This document shows positions 1-8,507 of a DNA stretch of 61,770 nt, piece by piece. Location of the stretch: positions 1 to 61,770 of the forward strand of contig JAMPIL010000009.1 of the NCBI GenBank assembly GCA_023662725.1, read 5' to 3'. The DNA comes from Ruminococcus flavefaciens (GTDB lineage Bacteria > Bacillota > Clostridia > Oscillospirales > Ruminococcaceae). Below the pieces are notes generated by a model. The model did not search any database. It saw nothing but the letters and a program-made list of their open reading frames with translations, and was not told the origin of the DNA. The position numbers and the translations under genes are program-made. The stretch's first letter is position 1; each line of letters opens with the position of its first letter.

Positions 1-24
1 GTTTTTTGTTTTTACATAAAACAT
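1..24 (-). CDS. 5' end of a gene running off the left edge
   Basis: On the minus strand a GGAGG ribosome-binding site is followed seven bases later by ATG at 24-22 and an open frame reading MFYVKTKN to the window edge. Only eight codons are visible, so the product cannot be named. It would lie directly downstream of the small HTH gene ending at 45 and so probably belongs to the same operon of the integrated element. Confidence 0.35.
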
Positions 25-44
25 AAATTTCTACCTCCGTAAAA

Positions 45-236
45 TTAGTTGTTTGTGGCTTCGTTCTGAGCTGAAAGCTCGTTGATAATTCTTCTGAATG
101 TCTGCTTGTCCTGCTCTGGGAGTTCGCTTCTGAGCCTGCGTGTCATTGTCGGCTCTGAAACACCCATGACTTTGGCAATCTGCCAGAAGAAAATGCCTTT
201 TTCCTTTGCATAAGCTCTTAAATCTTTGTTGTACAT
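45..236 (-). CDS. Small HTH protein (excisionase or Cro-like)
   Basis: This 63-residue protein has a helix-turn-helix-like centre (IAKVMGVSEPTMTRRLR), typical of small DNA-binding proteins of phages and integrative elements. The start at 236 is chosen because GGAGG sits seven bases upstream; an in-frame start 42 bases further upstream has no such site. It is divergent from the XRE repressor at 417, with a palindromic operator between them, which is the usual arrangement of a lysogeny-type switch. A role as excisionase or Cro-like partner is inferred from position and size; no specific family was recognised. Confidence 0.6.
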   Translation of the reverse strand: MYNKDLRAYAKEKGIFFWQIAKVMGVSEPTMTRRLRSELPEQDKQTFRRIINELSAQNEATNN

Positions 237-350
237 GATATTACCTCCAATTTCTTTAGATTTGGTATTGACTTTCAATCATCATTATGTTATTATGATA
301 ATGACGATTGTTTATATTTTTATTATATCACAACATTTGTTAGTTGTCAA

Positions 351-388
351 CACTTTTGTGAATTCAAATAAACAAATTCACAAAAGTG
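351..388. promoter_or_regulatory. Inverted repeat, probable repressor operator
   Basis: Two perfect 14-bp arms (CACTTTTGTGAATT at 351-364 and its reverse complement at 375-388) are separated by ten bases. They lie in the 180-bp gap between the divergent HTH gene and the XRE repressor gene. Each arm also contains the near-palindrome CACTTTTGTG. Binding by the adjacent repressor is an inference. Confidence 0.6.
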
Positions 389-416
389 AGATCGCAAGCA
401 TCAAAGGAGAGAATAT

Positions 417-1106
417 ATGGAAATTAAAAATACTTTTTCAAAAAAGCTTATTGAATTAAGAAAGAGCAATAATTTAACCAAAAAAGAACTTGCTGAACGT
501 TTGGAAATATCTGCCGCAAGTTTGGGTTATTATGAAAGTGGAGAAAGATTGCCTGACATATCAACTGCATGTAAAATTGCTGATTTTTTTAATATCACTT
601 GTGATGAACTAATAAGGGGAATTAAAGCGGAAAATGTCAACATTAATAAAAAGCTCGGTTTAAGCGATCAAGCTGTTTCAATGTTAAGTGACAGAGGAAT
701 TTTAACATATCCAAGTATCGAAAAACACGATGCGGACTTATACGCTGAAACTTTAAATGAAATTTTATCTAATTCGGAATTTTATAATTTGGTATATAAT
801 TGCACAAAGCTTAAAGAACTTAGCAACATATTAGATTCAAATGGATATTTTTTAATTAGTGATATATGCAAAGCAGATATAAATAAATGCGATTATAAAC
901 TTATTGACGAACTCTTTGTAAGTAATTCTCAAAATACTAAATATAGCCAATACTATAATGAATGTGATATTTGCAGGTATCTTAACATTAAAGCTGCTGA
1001 AAATTTATCAGATATTTTTGATTACAGAAAACGTGCACCCGATTTTATTATAAACTATATAAAGGAGCGTAAAGAAAATGCCGAACATAACCCCACGAAA
1101 GAATAA
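417..1106 (+). CDS. XRE-family transcriptional repressor
   Basis: This 229-residue protein has an N-terminal XRE/Cro-CI helix-turn-helix at about residues 10-65 (LRKSNNLTKKELAERL, then ISAASLGYYESGERLPD). The C-terminal half is not recognised and shows no obvious peptidase motif, so it is not a LexA/CI-type self-cleaving repressor by inspection. The start ATG follows AAAGGAGAG. Its last 29 bases overlap the start of the integrase gene in another frame, so the two are probably cotranscribed. It most likely controls the divergent HTH gene and itself through the inverted repeat at 351-388. Confidence 0.8.
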   Translation: MEIKNTFSKKLIELRKSNNLTKKELAERLEISAASLGYYESGERLPDISTACKIADFFNITCDELIRGIKAENVNINKKLGLSDQAVSMLSDRGILTYPSIEKHDADLYAETLNEILSNSEFYNLVYNCTKLKELSNILDSNGYFLISDICKADINKCDYKLIDELFVSNSQNTKYSQYYNECDICRYLNIKAAENLSDIFDYRKRAPDFIINYIKERKENAEHNPTKE

Positions 1107-2334
1107 AAACGGCGAGATAATCAGCTACAGAATCAGAGTATTCAAAGGATATGACGGGGCAGGCAAGCAGTTAAAGCCTTATGAAATGACTTGGAAACCT
1201 GAACCGGGAATGACCGAAAAGCGGATTGAAAAGGAAGTCCAAAGGATTGCTACGCTCTTTGAGGAGCAGTGCCGCAGCGGCCAGATCGGAACGAACAAAA
1301 ATATGAAACTCGCTGAGTTCTGCCCGATGTACCTTGATATAAAAAAAGACGTTCTTGCGCCTCGTATACGGCACGATTATAGCCGGACTATTGATAAGCT
1401 GATAATTCCGCTCTTAGGTCATATAAAGCTTTCGGAGCTTAAACCTGCTCATGTTCAACAATTTATACAATATCTACAAGGCGATGTAAGGCAAAAGAAA
1501 GACGGTACAATTGATGAAAACAATCCTAAGTTGTCACAGGCTACTATACGGCGTAAGCTCACGGTCTTACAATCTATACTCAAACAGGCGGTAAAACTGG
1601 ATATAATACCGACCAATCCGGCAAATGCTGAAAAGCTCACACTACAAAAGGTCGTTGCTCCTAAGATAGAAATATTCAGCAAGCAAGAGGCAGCTCAAAT
1701 GCTTGAATGTCTGGAGCAGGAGGATCTACAGTTTCAGGTGCTTGTGCAGCTTGCTATAATGACTGGTTGTCGCTGCGGCGAGCTTGTGGGACTGAAATTC
1801 TCTGATTTTGACTACATCAAGAACAAAGTCACAATAGAACGATCTGCATATAAACTTCCCGGAGAATCTATTAAAACAAAAGCACCGAAAGATTATGAAA
1901 TAAGGACTATTTCAATAAATCATCATTGTATAGAACTTATTCAGCTCCTCAAAGCTGAAAAAACAAAGCAAGCTATGGAACTGGGTACATCTTGGAGCAA
2001 CGGCAATTGGCTCTTTACACAGTGGAACGGCGAAATTATGAATCCTCAAACTCCTACAAAACAATTCAGCAAATTTCTTGCAAAAAACGGTCTAAAACAC
2101 CGCAAATTTCATAGCCTTAGACATACATCGGCAACTCTGCTTCTTTATGGCGGTGTAAATCTGAAACAAGTGCAAGAACGTCTGGGGCATGGTGATATAT
2201 CGACAACAAATAAATATCTGCATTGTATCGCCGAAGCCGATGAAGAAGCAGCCAATGTATTACAGAATATGCTTATTACCAGAATCAATAAAAGCGATAA
2301 ATACACTCAGAATCCTGAGCATAAAACAGGCTGA
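1078..2334 (+). CDS. int: Tyrosine recombinase / site-specific integrase
   Basis: This 418-residue phage/ICE-type integrase has an N-terminal arm-binding-like region, a SAM-like core-binding domain at about residues 75-190 and a catalytic domain at about 200-395. The catalytic set is visible: R232 in TGCRCGELVGL, H345 and R348 in FHSLRHT, H371 in RLGHGDIS and nucleophile Y380. The start ATG is preceded by AAAGGAG. The gene ends about 150 bp from the 3' end of tRNA-Thr, the classic integrase-attachment site layout, so the element it moves extends leftwards out of the window. It catalyses integration and, with an excisionase, excision of that element. Confidence 0.92.
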   Translation: MPNITPRKNKNGEIISYRIRVFKGYDGAGKQLKPYEMTWKPEPGMTEKRIEKEVQRIATLFEEQCRSGQIGTNKNMKLAEFCPMYLDIKKDVLAPRIRHDYSRTIDKLIIPLLGHIKLSELKPAHVQQFIQYLQGDVRQKKDGTIDENNPKLSQATIRRKLTVLQSILKQAVKLDIIPTNPANAEKLTLQKVVAPKIEIFSKQEAAQMLECLEQEDLQFQVLVQLAIMTGCRCGELVGLKFSDFDYIKNKVTIERSAYKLPGESIKTKAPKDYEIRTISINHHCIELIQLLKAEKTKQAMELGTSWSNGNWLFTQWNGEIMNPQTPTKQFSKFLAKNGLKHRKFHSLRHTSATLLLYGGVNLKQVQERLGHGDISTTNKYLHCIAEADEEAANVLQNMLITRINKSDKYTQNPEHKTG

Positions 2335-2433
2335 AACAAAAAAAAGACTCCCCGTTATCGGAAAGTCTATCATATTAAAAATATTCAGTTTGTTGTCCTA
2401 ATGTTGTCCTCAAAGAAGTCAAAGCAAATAAAC

Positions 2434-2462
2434 AGGCGTTCTCCAACAACAGGAAAACGCCT
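2434..2462 (-). terminator. Hairpin between integrase and tRNA-Thr
   Basis: AGGCGTT and TCC arms pair with GGA and AACGCCT around a short loop. Read on the minus strand the hairpin is followed by GTTTATTTG, a weak U-tract, so it may end the tRNA transcript. It also lies within the probable attachment region. Confidence 0.45.
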
Positions 2463-2480
2463 ATTTACCGTCTATTCGAC

Positions 2481-2556
2481 TGGAGCTGATGATCGGACTT
2501 GAACCGACGACCTACGCCTTACCAAGGCGTTGCGCTACCGACTGTGCCACATCAGC
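2481..2556 (-). tRNA. tRNA-Thr(GGT)
   Basis: The minus strand folds as a tRNA with acceptor arms GCTGATG and CATCAGC, discriminator T and an encoded CCA end. The anticodon stem ACGCC/GGCGT encloses the loop TTGGTAA, giving anticodon GGT for threonine. The T arm reads GTCGG-TTCAAGT-CCGAT. Its 3' end points at the integrase gene, consistent with use as the chromosomal attachment site. Confidence 0.95.
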
Positions 2557-2641
2557 AATCAACATATAAAATTATACATCATATTCTGAGAATTGTCAAT
2601 AGGCCTGATATTATTTTTTTATATTAACTATTAAATTTCTC

Positions 2642-2670
2642 TTGACATTTATTTTAATATGTGGTATCAT
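2642..2670 (+). promoter_or_regulatory. Promoter of the T-box operon
   Basis: A consensus TTGACA at 2642-2647 and TATCAT at 2665-2670 are separated by exactly 17 bp. Transcription would start just before the T-box leader. Confidence 0.75.
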
Positions 2671-2676
2671 AAAAAA

Positions 2677-2920
2677 AACGTTGAACGAATCAAAACTGAG
2701 GTTACCTGTTTCAGAGAGTTTTCCGGTCGGTGCGAGGAAAAAACAGGCTCTCAGATATCTACATTCCGGAGTTTCTGCGCTGAAATCCAGTAGGAGCAGA
2801 CGGGTTTGCCCGTTACAGCTTTCAAGGTCGGAGAGGAAATTTCTATCCGATAAAACGAGGTGGTACCACGAGTAATTTCGTCCTCGTACAGTCTTTTCGA
2901 CTGTACGAGGATTTTTTTGA
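2677..2920 (+). promoter_or_regulatory. T-box leader, probably tyrosine-specific
   Basis: The leader contains the T-box core AACGAGGTGGTACCACG at 2854-2870 and a strong terminator (12-bp stem around TTTTC, then seven T) at 2882-2917 that overlaps the antiterminator. Stem I features are visible: CTGAG/CTCAG and CCTGTTT/AAACAGG pairings, an AGAGAG stretch and the GGTGCGA loop. A TAC triplet at about 2759-2761 sits where the specifier is expected, which would select tRNA-Tyr. The UGGU bulge fits a tRNA with discriminator A. tyrS lies downstream, but two other genes come first. The specifier assignment is an inference. Confidence 0.85.
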
Positions 2921-2932
2921 GGAGCGGAATTT

Positions 2933-3604
2933 ATGAATATTAACGAGCAGTTTAATCTCATTGCAAGAGAATACGATTCAAAACGCCAAAGCTTTATACC
3001 ATGTTTTGAAGATTTTTATGTCAGTACAACTGCTTTTCTTGCAGGCTTTTACAATAATCCACATCGAATTCTCGATCTGGGTGCGGGTACAGGATTGCTC
3101 TCAATGTATTGGTACAGAATTTTTCCAAACGCCGAATTCGTTCTGGACGATATTGCTTCGGAAATGCTGACAATAGCCAAACAGCGTTTTAATGATCTTT
3201 CAAATATTAAATATATAACCGACGATTACTGCAAGAATTTTCCAAACGGTGAATTTGATCTTATCATTTCCGCCTTATCAATTCATCATCTGAACGATGA
3301 AGATAAATCGCAATTGTTTAAACGTATTTATAACAAACTTCCTGATGGCGGTATGTTTGTAAATTATGATCAATTTTGTTTTGATAATAAAAATTTCAGC
3401 GAATATGCTGATTCCCTTTGGATAGATACTCTTGGCAAATCAGCGCTTTCAAAACATGACATCGAACTTTGGAAAGAAAGAAGAAAACTTGATAAGGAAT
3501 GTTCGGTAACAAAAGAAATAAATCTGCTTAAAGAAAGCGGTTTTGATTCCCCTGAATGCGTTTATTCTTTTCAGAAGTTCTCAGTTATTGCCGCAATTAA
3601 GTAA
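2933..3604 (+). CDS. Class I SAM-dependent methyltransferase
   Basis: This 223-residue protein has the Rossmann-fold motif I ILDLGAGTGLLS at about residues 43-54, followed by a motif II acidic residue in FVLDDIASEML and a motif IV-like stretch (FDLIISALSIHHL). These match the UbiE/Methyltransf_25 type families. The substrate is unknown. It is the first gene after the T-box leader, with a GAGGAG site before its ATG, so its expression should respond to charged tRNA (probably tRNA-Tyr). Its stop codon touches the next gene. Confidence 0.75.
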   Translation: MNINEQFNLIAREYDSKRQSFIPCFEDFYVSTTAFLAGFYNNPHRILDLGAGTGLLSMYWYRIFPNAEFVLDDIASEMLTIAKQRFNDLSNIKYITDDYCKNFPNGEFDLIISALSIHHLNDEDKSQLFKRIYNKLPDGGMFVNYDQFCFDNKNFSEYADSLWIDTLGKSALSKHDIELWKERRKLDKECSVTKEINLLKESGFDSPECVYSFQKFSVIAAIK

Positions 3605-3627
3605 TGCAGATTTACGGAGATAACGAA

Positions 3628-4515
3628 ATGTTGACGATTCCATGTAAAACTATCCTGCAAAAAAATAAAACCTCTGAATGGTTCGGAAACGACTACAATA
3701 TGAATCTCTACCGTGGATGCTGTCACGGATGTATTTACTGCGACAGTCGTTCGGAATGCTATCACGTCGATAATTTCGATACGGTAAAAGCAAAGGAAAA
3801 CACCATTGTTATTCTTCGTGACGAGCTTCGGCGCAAGATTCACAAGGGAATTATCGGAACAGGAGCTATGAGCGACCCTTATAATCCTTTCGAGCAGACC
3901 GAGCTTCTTACACGTCACGCTCTCGAGCTTATCAGCGCATACGAATTTGGAATTACCGTTATAACCAAAAGTCCACTTATAACCCGTGATATCGACGTTT
4001 ACCGTGAAATAGCCGAGCATTCCCCCGTTCTTTGCAAAATGACTGTGACATCCGCCGATGATACGCTTTGCAGGCTTATTGAACCGAATGTAGCGCCTTC
4101 ATCAGAAAGATTCAACGCTCTTGCAAAAATGTCCGAAAGCGGACTGTTTACCGGTATCACGCTTATGCCCGTTCTCCCCTTTCTCGAGGACAGCGAGGAT
4201 AATATCATCAAAATCGTAAGAACTGCTCATCAATGCGGCGTGCGGTGCATTTATCCTTTTTTCGGCGTAACTCTCAGGACGAATCAGCGTGAGCATTTCT
4301 TAAATGAGCTTGATAAAAGATTTCCGGATTCAAGACTTCGGGAACGCTATATCAGCCGTTTCGGAAACAGATACGAGTGCGTAAGTCCGAACGCAAAAAG
4401 ACTCTGGAGCGTTTTCACCTCGGAATGCGACCGCTTTGGAATACTATACAATATGAAGAGTATCATTTCCGCTTACCAGAGAGGTTACGGAGATATGCAG
4501 CTTTCGTTCTTTTAG
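3628..4515 (+). CDS. SPL-like radical SAM protein
   Basis: The protein has a radical SAM cluster motif C-x3-C-x2-C (GCCHGCIYC) near the N-terminus. Surrounding text (NLYRGC.HGCIYCDSRS; later IGTGAMSDPYNPFEQ) is characteristic of the family annotated as spore photolyase-like or DNA repair photolyase proteins. It should bind a 4Fe-4S cluster and cleave S-adenosylmethionine; the substrate is not known. Start 3628 (MLTIPCKTILQ) is preferred because GGAG precedes it and homologues usually begin just before this motif. An in-frame ATG at 3604 overlaps the methyltransferase stop and is an alternative. Cotranscribed with the methyltransferase. Confidence 0.75.
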   Translation: MLTIPCKTILQKNKTSEWFGNDYNMNLYRGCCHGCIYCDSRSECYHVDNFDTVKAKENTIVILRDELRRKIHKGIIGTGAMSDPYNPFEQTELLTRHALELISAYEFGITVITKSPLITRDIDVYREIAEHSPVLCKMTVTSADDTLCRLIEPNVAPSSERFNALAKMSESGLFTGITLMPVLPFLEDSEDNIIKIVRTAHQCGVRCIYPFFGVTLRTNQREHFLNELDKRFPDSRLRERYISRFGNRYECVSPNAKRLWSVFTSECDRFGILYNMKSIISAYQRGYGDMQLSFF

Positions 4516-4630
4516 TATCAACATCAATGAAAGGTTGTGATACCCATGAGATCGCCCGACGATTTCATTGCTTATGGCAGCATAAGCCCAAAACATTAAC
4601 TATTATATTTAAGAATAAGGAGAAAATACT

Positions 4631-5848
4631 ATGACAACTTTTGAAGAACTCAAACGTAGAGGTCTGCTCGCTCAGCTTACAGACGAAAAGGAAATCGAGG
4701 AACTCGTTAACGCAGGAAAAGCTACATTCTACATCGGTTTCGACCCAACTGCCGACAGCCTTCATGTCGGACACTTTATGGCGCTCTGTCTTATGAAGAG
4801 ACTCCAGATGGCAGGCAACAAGCCGATCGTCCTCATCGGCGGAGGTACGGCTATGATAGGCGACCCTTCCGGAAAAACCGATATGCGTAAAATGATGACT
4901 CCCGAAACCATTCAGCATAACGTTGACTGCTTCAAGAAGCAGATGAGCCGTTTTATCGACTTTTCCGAGGATAAGGCTATCGTCGTAAATAATGCCGACT
5001 GGCTTATGAACCTTAATTATGTCGAACTGCTCCGTGACGTAGGCGCTCATTTCAGCGTAAACCGTATGCTCTCTCACGAGTGCTACAAGCAGAGAATGGA
5101 AAGAGGTCTTACTTTCCTCGAATTCAACTACATGATAATGCAGAGCTACGACTTTATGGAGCTTTTCCAGAAATACGGCTGTAATATGCAGTTCGGCGGC
5201 GACGATCAGTGGGCAAATATGCTCGGCGGAACAGAACTTATCCGCCGTAAGCTCGGTAAAGACGCTTACGCTATGACTATTACTCTTCTGCTCAATTCTG
5301 AGGGTAAGAAAATGGGTAAAACCGAAAAGGGCGCAGTCTGGCTCGATCCGGAAAAAACCTCCCCTTACGAGTTCTTCCAGTATTGGAGAAACGTTGCCGA
5401 CGCTGACGTTATCAAGTGTCTGAAAATGCTCACATTCGTTCCGGTCGAAGAAATCGAGGAAATGGAAAAAACTATGGAGGGGGCGCAGTTCAACAAGGCA
5501 AAAGAGCTTCTCGCATATGAGCTTACCAAGCTGGTTCACGGCGAAGAGGAAGCCGAAAAGGCAAGAGAAGCTTCAAAAGCTCTCTTTGGAGGAAACGGTT
5601 CTAACGAGAATATGCCAGTTGCCGAAATTGATTCTGCCGACCTTACAGACGGTTCTATCGGACTTCTCAATCTGCTTGTAAAATCAGGACTTGCTCCGTC
5701 TGTTTCCGAAGCACGCAGACTTGTTCAGCAAGGCGGAATCATGGTTAACGACGAAAAAATGACGGACGCAAAAGCACAAATAAAACTCGACGGAGAAGTT
5801 ATAGTCCGCAAAGGTAAGAAGTCGTTCAAGAAGATAATAGTAAAATAA
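4631..5848 (+). CDS. tyrS: Tyrosyl-tRNA synthetase
   Basis: This is a 405-residue class I aminoacyl-tRNA synthetase of the TyrRS type. The HIGH-like motif is seen as HVGHF in [15 protein letters not shown] at about residue 50, and the KMSKS-like motif as KMGKT at about 235. The tyrosine-binding QFGGDDQW segment is present, and an S4 RNA-binding domain forms the last 60 residues ([19 protein letters not shown]). Length matches the family. AAGGAG precedes the ATG. It lies 115 bp after the radical SAM gene and about 1.7 kb after the T-box leader, which probably controls it by read-through. Confidence 0.95.
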   Translation: MTTFEELKRRGLLAQLTDEKEIEELVNAGKATFYIGFDPTADSLHVGHFMALCLMKRLQMAGNKPIVLIGGGTAMIGDPSGKTDMRKMMTPETIQHNVDCFKKQMSRFIDFSEDKAIVVNNADWLMNLNYVELLRDVGAHFSVNRMLSHECYKQRMERGLTFLEFNYMIMQSYDFMELFQKYGCNMQFGGDDQWANMLGGTELIRRKLGKDAYAMTITLLLNSEGKKMGKTEKGAVWLDPEKTSPYEFFQYWRNVADADVIKCLKMLTFVPVEEIEEMEKTMEGAQFNKAKELLAYELTKLVHGEEEAEKAREASKALFGGNGSNENMPVAEIDSADLTDGSIGLLNLLVKSGLAPSVSEARRLVQQGGIMVNDEKMTDAKAQIKLDGEVIVRKGKKSFKKIIVK

Positions 5849-6061
5849 TATCGGGATTCCAAAGGGTATGTACTCCCCTTTGGCAGAGTTCAGAGACAGC
5901 ATGAAGAAAGCAAATAGCATTAAAATCATCCCGATACTAAAAATTATAGTAGAACCTATTTTCACGCTGTCCCAAAACTACAAGTTTCACTTCCGCTGTT
6001 CTTGTGAGCGCAGAGCGAACACGCCGCTGTAAACCAACACTAATAACATCCCATATCACAA
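5849..6061. other. Intergenic region with a palindrome, no clear gene
   Basis: The stretch holds an imperfect palindrome (CCAAAGGG ... CCCCTTTGG at about 5860-5883) that resembles the perfect one at 11287-11310. A hydrophobic minus-strand frame with a GTG start at 5965 (KIGSTIIFSIGMILMLF) overlaps the end of tyrS and has only a weak ribosome-binding site. It may be a remnant of a membrane protein gene and is not called here. Confidence 0.4.
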
Positions 6062-6096
6062 AAGCTGTTGCACTTCGGTACAACAGCCTTTTTTCT
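6062..6096. terminator. Bidirectional terminator between tyrS and pflA
   Basis: GCTGTTG at 6064-6070 pairs with CAACAGC at 6081-6087 around a short loop. On the plus strand it is followed by CTTTTTTC, which suits tyrS. On the minus strand it is followed by TTTTG and lies just after the pflA stop codon. Confidence 0.75.
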
Positions 6097-6843
6097 TTAT
6101 TTACTCTTCCTTAATCCGGATTTTATGCCCTCAACTATGATCTCTCTCGCTTTTAACGCTTCCTCTTTCGTAAGAGGAGGCGTATCTCCGAGCGGATACT
6201 CTATCCCCATATTTTCATATTTCGGCTTCGCCATGTCGTGGTACGGAAGAACGTCCAGCGCTTTCATATTACCGAGCGTCGAAATAAATTCTCCAAGACG
6301 GAAAAGCTCGTCTCTGTCGTCAGTAATTCCCGGAACTACGACGTGCCGTACCCAAAGAGGTATTTTCCTATCACGAAGATGCTCTGCAAATGCAAGAATA
6401 TTGCTGTTTCCTGCACCGGTAAGGGCATGATGCTGTTCGTTGTCTATATGCTTTATATCAAGCATAACAAGGTCGGTGAAGTCAAGCGCCTTGTCTATTT
6501 TCTGCTGAGTTGCAGCGTTAAACGTTCCTGCTGACGTATCAAGACAGGTATGAACTCCCTTTTCTTTTGCAAGACGGAAAAGTTCGGCAAGAAATTCCGG
6601 CTGAGCAAGCGGTTCGCCTCCTGTTGCCGTTATTCCGCCTGATTTCAAAAACTCTTTGTATGAATCGTATTCTTTAAGAAGCTCTTCGGCTGTAACCTCT
6701 TTTCCACCCGAAAAATCCCATGTATCAGGATTATGACAGTATTTACAGCGAAGCGGACACCCCTGAAAAAACACTACAAATCTAACTCCGGGTCCATCAA
6801 CTGTTCCGAAACTTTCTGTTGAATGAATTCTTCCTTTTATCAT
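6097..6843 (-). CDS. pflA: Pyruvate formate-lyase activating enzyme
   Basis: This 248-residue radical SAM protein has the cluster motif CPLRCKYC and the family context GTVDGPGVRFVVFFQGC at the N-terminus. SAM-binding motifs follow (GGITATGGEPLAQ; LDTSAG). It would generate the glycyl radical on pyruvate formate-lyase, supporting anaerobic fermentation to formate and acetyl-CoA. No pflB is present in this window. Its start overlaps the end of the upstream HD-domain gene by four bases, so the two are translationally coupled. Length is normal for the family. Confidence 0.92.
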   Translation of the reverse strand: MIKGRIHSTESFGTVDGPGVRFVVFFQGCPLRCKYCHNPDTWDFSGGKEVTAEELLKEYDSYKEFLKSGGITATGGEPLAQPEFLAELFRLAKEKGVHTCLDTSAGTFNAATQQKIDKALDFTDLVMLDIKHIDNEQHHALTGAGNSNILAFAEHLRDRKIPLWVRHVVVPGITDDRDELFRLGEFISTLGNMKALDVLPYHDMAKPKYENMGIEYPLGDTPPLTKEEALKAREIIVEGIKSGLRKSK

Positions 6844-7442
6844 TTTATACTACCCTCTCTGTCAAGACGTTCTGCAATTTTCAAAGCGTCGTCAAGTTCG
6901 TCGTTTTCAGTTAAAACAAAGTCACGTTTGGCTGAATTATCGGCTTTTTTCAGCTTGATGAGCATAGCAAAACACTCTTTTCCGATTTCGGAAATAAGAC
7001 GCTTTATCTGACATTCATTTTCGATCTTGTCGCTGTGATGCGAAATAAGAACCTTTGTAAGATTAATATCATCCTTATCATATCCCAACCGAGCCATGAT
7101 TTTTTCAGCCATCTCTGCGCTTACCGCAGCGTGTCCTTTAAAATGTCCAACACCGTTTTCATCCATGGTAAACATCTCAGGTTTGCCGATATCGTGGAAA
7201 AGCATTGCACGTCTGAGCAAAACCGATTCTTCCGGAGCTGATTCAACTGCGTGTGCGATATGCTCATAAACATTATATTTATGGTATTTTGAATGCTGTT
7301 CAAAATCGAAACAGCGTCTTATTTCCGGAACTATCTCTGCTACTCTTTCCCTGTTTTTAAGCAGAGTTTCCGCCGTATTTTCAACGCAGAGAAGCTTATC
7401 AAGCTCTTCACGAATCATTCTGCTGTTTTCATTGATGCTCAT
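6840..7442 (-). CDS. HD-domain phosphohydrolase
   Basis: This 200-residue protein has the HD metal-binding signature: a histidine in YEHIAHAVE, the HD pair in MLFHDIGKPEMF at about residue 88, and ISHHSDKIE further on. The HD superfamily hydrolyses phosphoester bonds, often of nucleotides. The layout resembles the HD domain attached to some tRNA nucleotidyltransferases, but no nucleotidyltransferase domain is present. The substrate is unknown. It is upstream of and overlapping pflA. Confidence 0.75.
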   Translation of the reverse strand: MSINENSRMIREELDKLLCVENTAETLLKNRERVAEIVPEIRRCFDFEQHSKYHKYNVYEHIAHAVESAPEESVLLRRAMLFHDIGKPEMFTMDENGVGHFKGHAAVSAEMAEKIMARLGYDKDDINLTKVLISHHSDKIENECQIKRLISEIGKECFAMLIKLKKADNSAKRDFVLTENDELDDALKIAERLDREGSIK

Positions 7443-7513
7443 ATACTCTCACCTGCTTTACAATTTCAAACTGCATTTTATTATATCACACTTCCGGTAC
7501 ATTAGTCAATAAT

Positions 7514-7538
7514 AAAAGGAGCCTATACAGCTCCTTTT
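7514..7538 (-). terminator. Terminator after the rubrerythrin gene
   Basis: AAAAGGAGC at 7514-7522 pairs with GCTCCTTTT at 7530-7538. It lies 24 bp past the stop codon of the minus-strand rubrerythrin gene and the stem itself supplies the T-rich end. Confidence 0.7.
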
Positions 7539-7561
7539 ATGTAAGAATTTAAAAAATGCAA

Positions 7562-8113
7562 TTAACCAAAATATCTCTTGAGAAGACCTTCAAATGCCTT
7601 GCCGTGTCTTGCTTCATCCTTTGCCATTTCATGAACGGTATCGTGAATAGCGTCAAGATTAAGCTCTTTAGCTCTTTTAGCAAGAGCAAGCTTGCCCTCT
7701 GTTGCGCCGTGTTCAGCGGCAACTCTCTTTTCAAGATTTTCCTTTGTTGAAGATGAAACTACTTCTCCGAGAAGCTCTGCAAACTTTGCAGCGTGCTCAG
7801 CCTCTTCATAAGCAGCCTTTTCCCAATAAAGTCCGATTTCAGGATAGCCTTCTCTGTGAGCTACTCTTGCCATTGCAAGATACATACCAACCTCTGTGCA
7901 TTCACCGCTGAAATTAGCACGAAGACCGTCAATGATTTCCTGATCTGTAACAGCCTTAGCTGAACCAAGTTCGTGCTCGCAAGCAAAAACAAGTTTCTCG
8001 CTTGATTCCTTAACGATGAATTTTGAACCTTCTACTCCGCACTGAGGACATTTTTCAGGAGCCTCGTCGCCTTCGTGAACATATCCGCAAACTGGACATA
8101 CATATTTTTTCAT
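7562..8113 (-). CDS. Reverse-type rubrerythrin
   Basis: This 183-residue protein begins with a rubredoxin domain ([11 protein letters not shown] ... CPQC, residues about 5-24), followed by a ferritin-like four-helix diiron domain with repeated E/H ligands ([21 protein letters not shown]). Classical rubrerythrins carry the rubredoxin domain at the C-terminus, so this is the reverse arrangement known from Clostridia. It would act as an NADH-linked peroxide and oxygen reductase with electron donors not seen here. The start at 8113 is chosen because GGAGG precedes it; the open frame extends further upstream without a site. The Crp/Fnr gene nearby may regulate it. Confidence 0.92.
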   Translation of the reverse strand: MKKYVCPVCGYVHEGDEAPEKCPQCGVEGSKFIVKESSEKLVFACEHELGSAKAVTDQEIIDGLRANFSGECTEVGMYLAMARVAHREGYPEIGLYWEKAAYEEAEHAAKFAELLGEVVSSSTKENLEKRVAAEHGATEGKLALAKRAKELNLDAIHDTVHEMAKDEARHGKAFEGLLKRYFG

Positions 8114-8185
8114 AAGTAAAAAACCTCCATAGTAATAATATATGAAATCCTTTAAAAGAATTTCTGATAATGCCGTAAACGGCAA

Positions 8186-8449
8186 TTATACGCCATGTTT
8201 AACCCTGTCATGCTCCTCTGCACGCTTTCCGTTATTAAAGCGGTCAAGAGTTCCTACCAGATAGCCGGTAATTCTTCTGATACGCTCAAAAGGAACATCA
8301 GCGAAATCAAATTGAAGATCAACAAATTCGCCGTCTGTTTTTACCGTCATTTCTGAAATTATTCTATCGCTGTATTTCTTTTTGCCGTAATCTATATATG
8401 CGTCAATTTCTTCCTGCGAAACAGCTTCGCCTATTACATTAACCTTCAT
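8186..8449 (-). CDS. Small NrdD-like protein
   Basis: This 87-residue protein ends with a stretch (TGYLVGTLDRFNNGKRAEE followed by DRVKH) resembling a conserved segment of anaerobic ribonucleotide reductase NrdD just before its C-terminal glycyl-radical region. No cysteine motif or glycyl radical loop is present, so it cannot be a reductase by itself. Such short proteins are often annotated as anaerobic ribonucleoside-triphosphate reductase in Clostridia. Function is unknown. It starts at ATG 8449 with GGGAGAG upstream and lies 72 bp before the rubrerythrin gene on the same strand. Confidence 0.65.
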   Translation of the reverse strand: MKVNVIGEAVSQEEIDAYIDYGKKKYSDRIISEMTVKTDGEFVDLQFDFADVPFERIRRITGYLVGTLDRFNNGKRAEEHDRVKHGV

Positions 8450-8507
8450 AACAACTCTCCCTTTCGACGTTAAAAAACAAATTCTAAATTAAAAAGACCA
8501 AGACAGC

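Noticed and set aside
5684-5965. Hydrophobic minus-strand frame overlapping the 3' end of tyrS
   Set aside because: Only a GTG start with a weak ribosome-binding site; most of it overlaps tyrS. It may be a gene remnant but is not supported as a gene.
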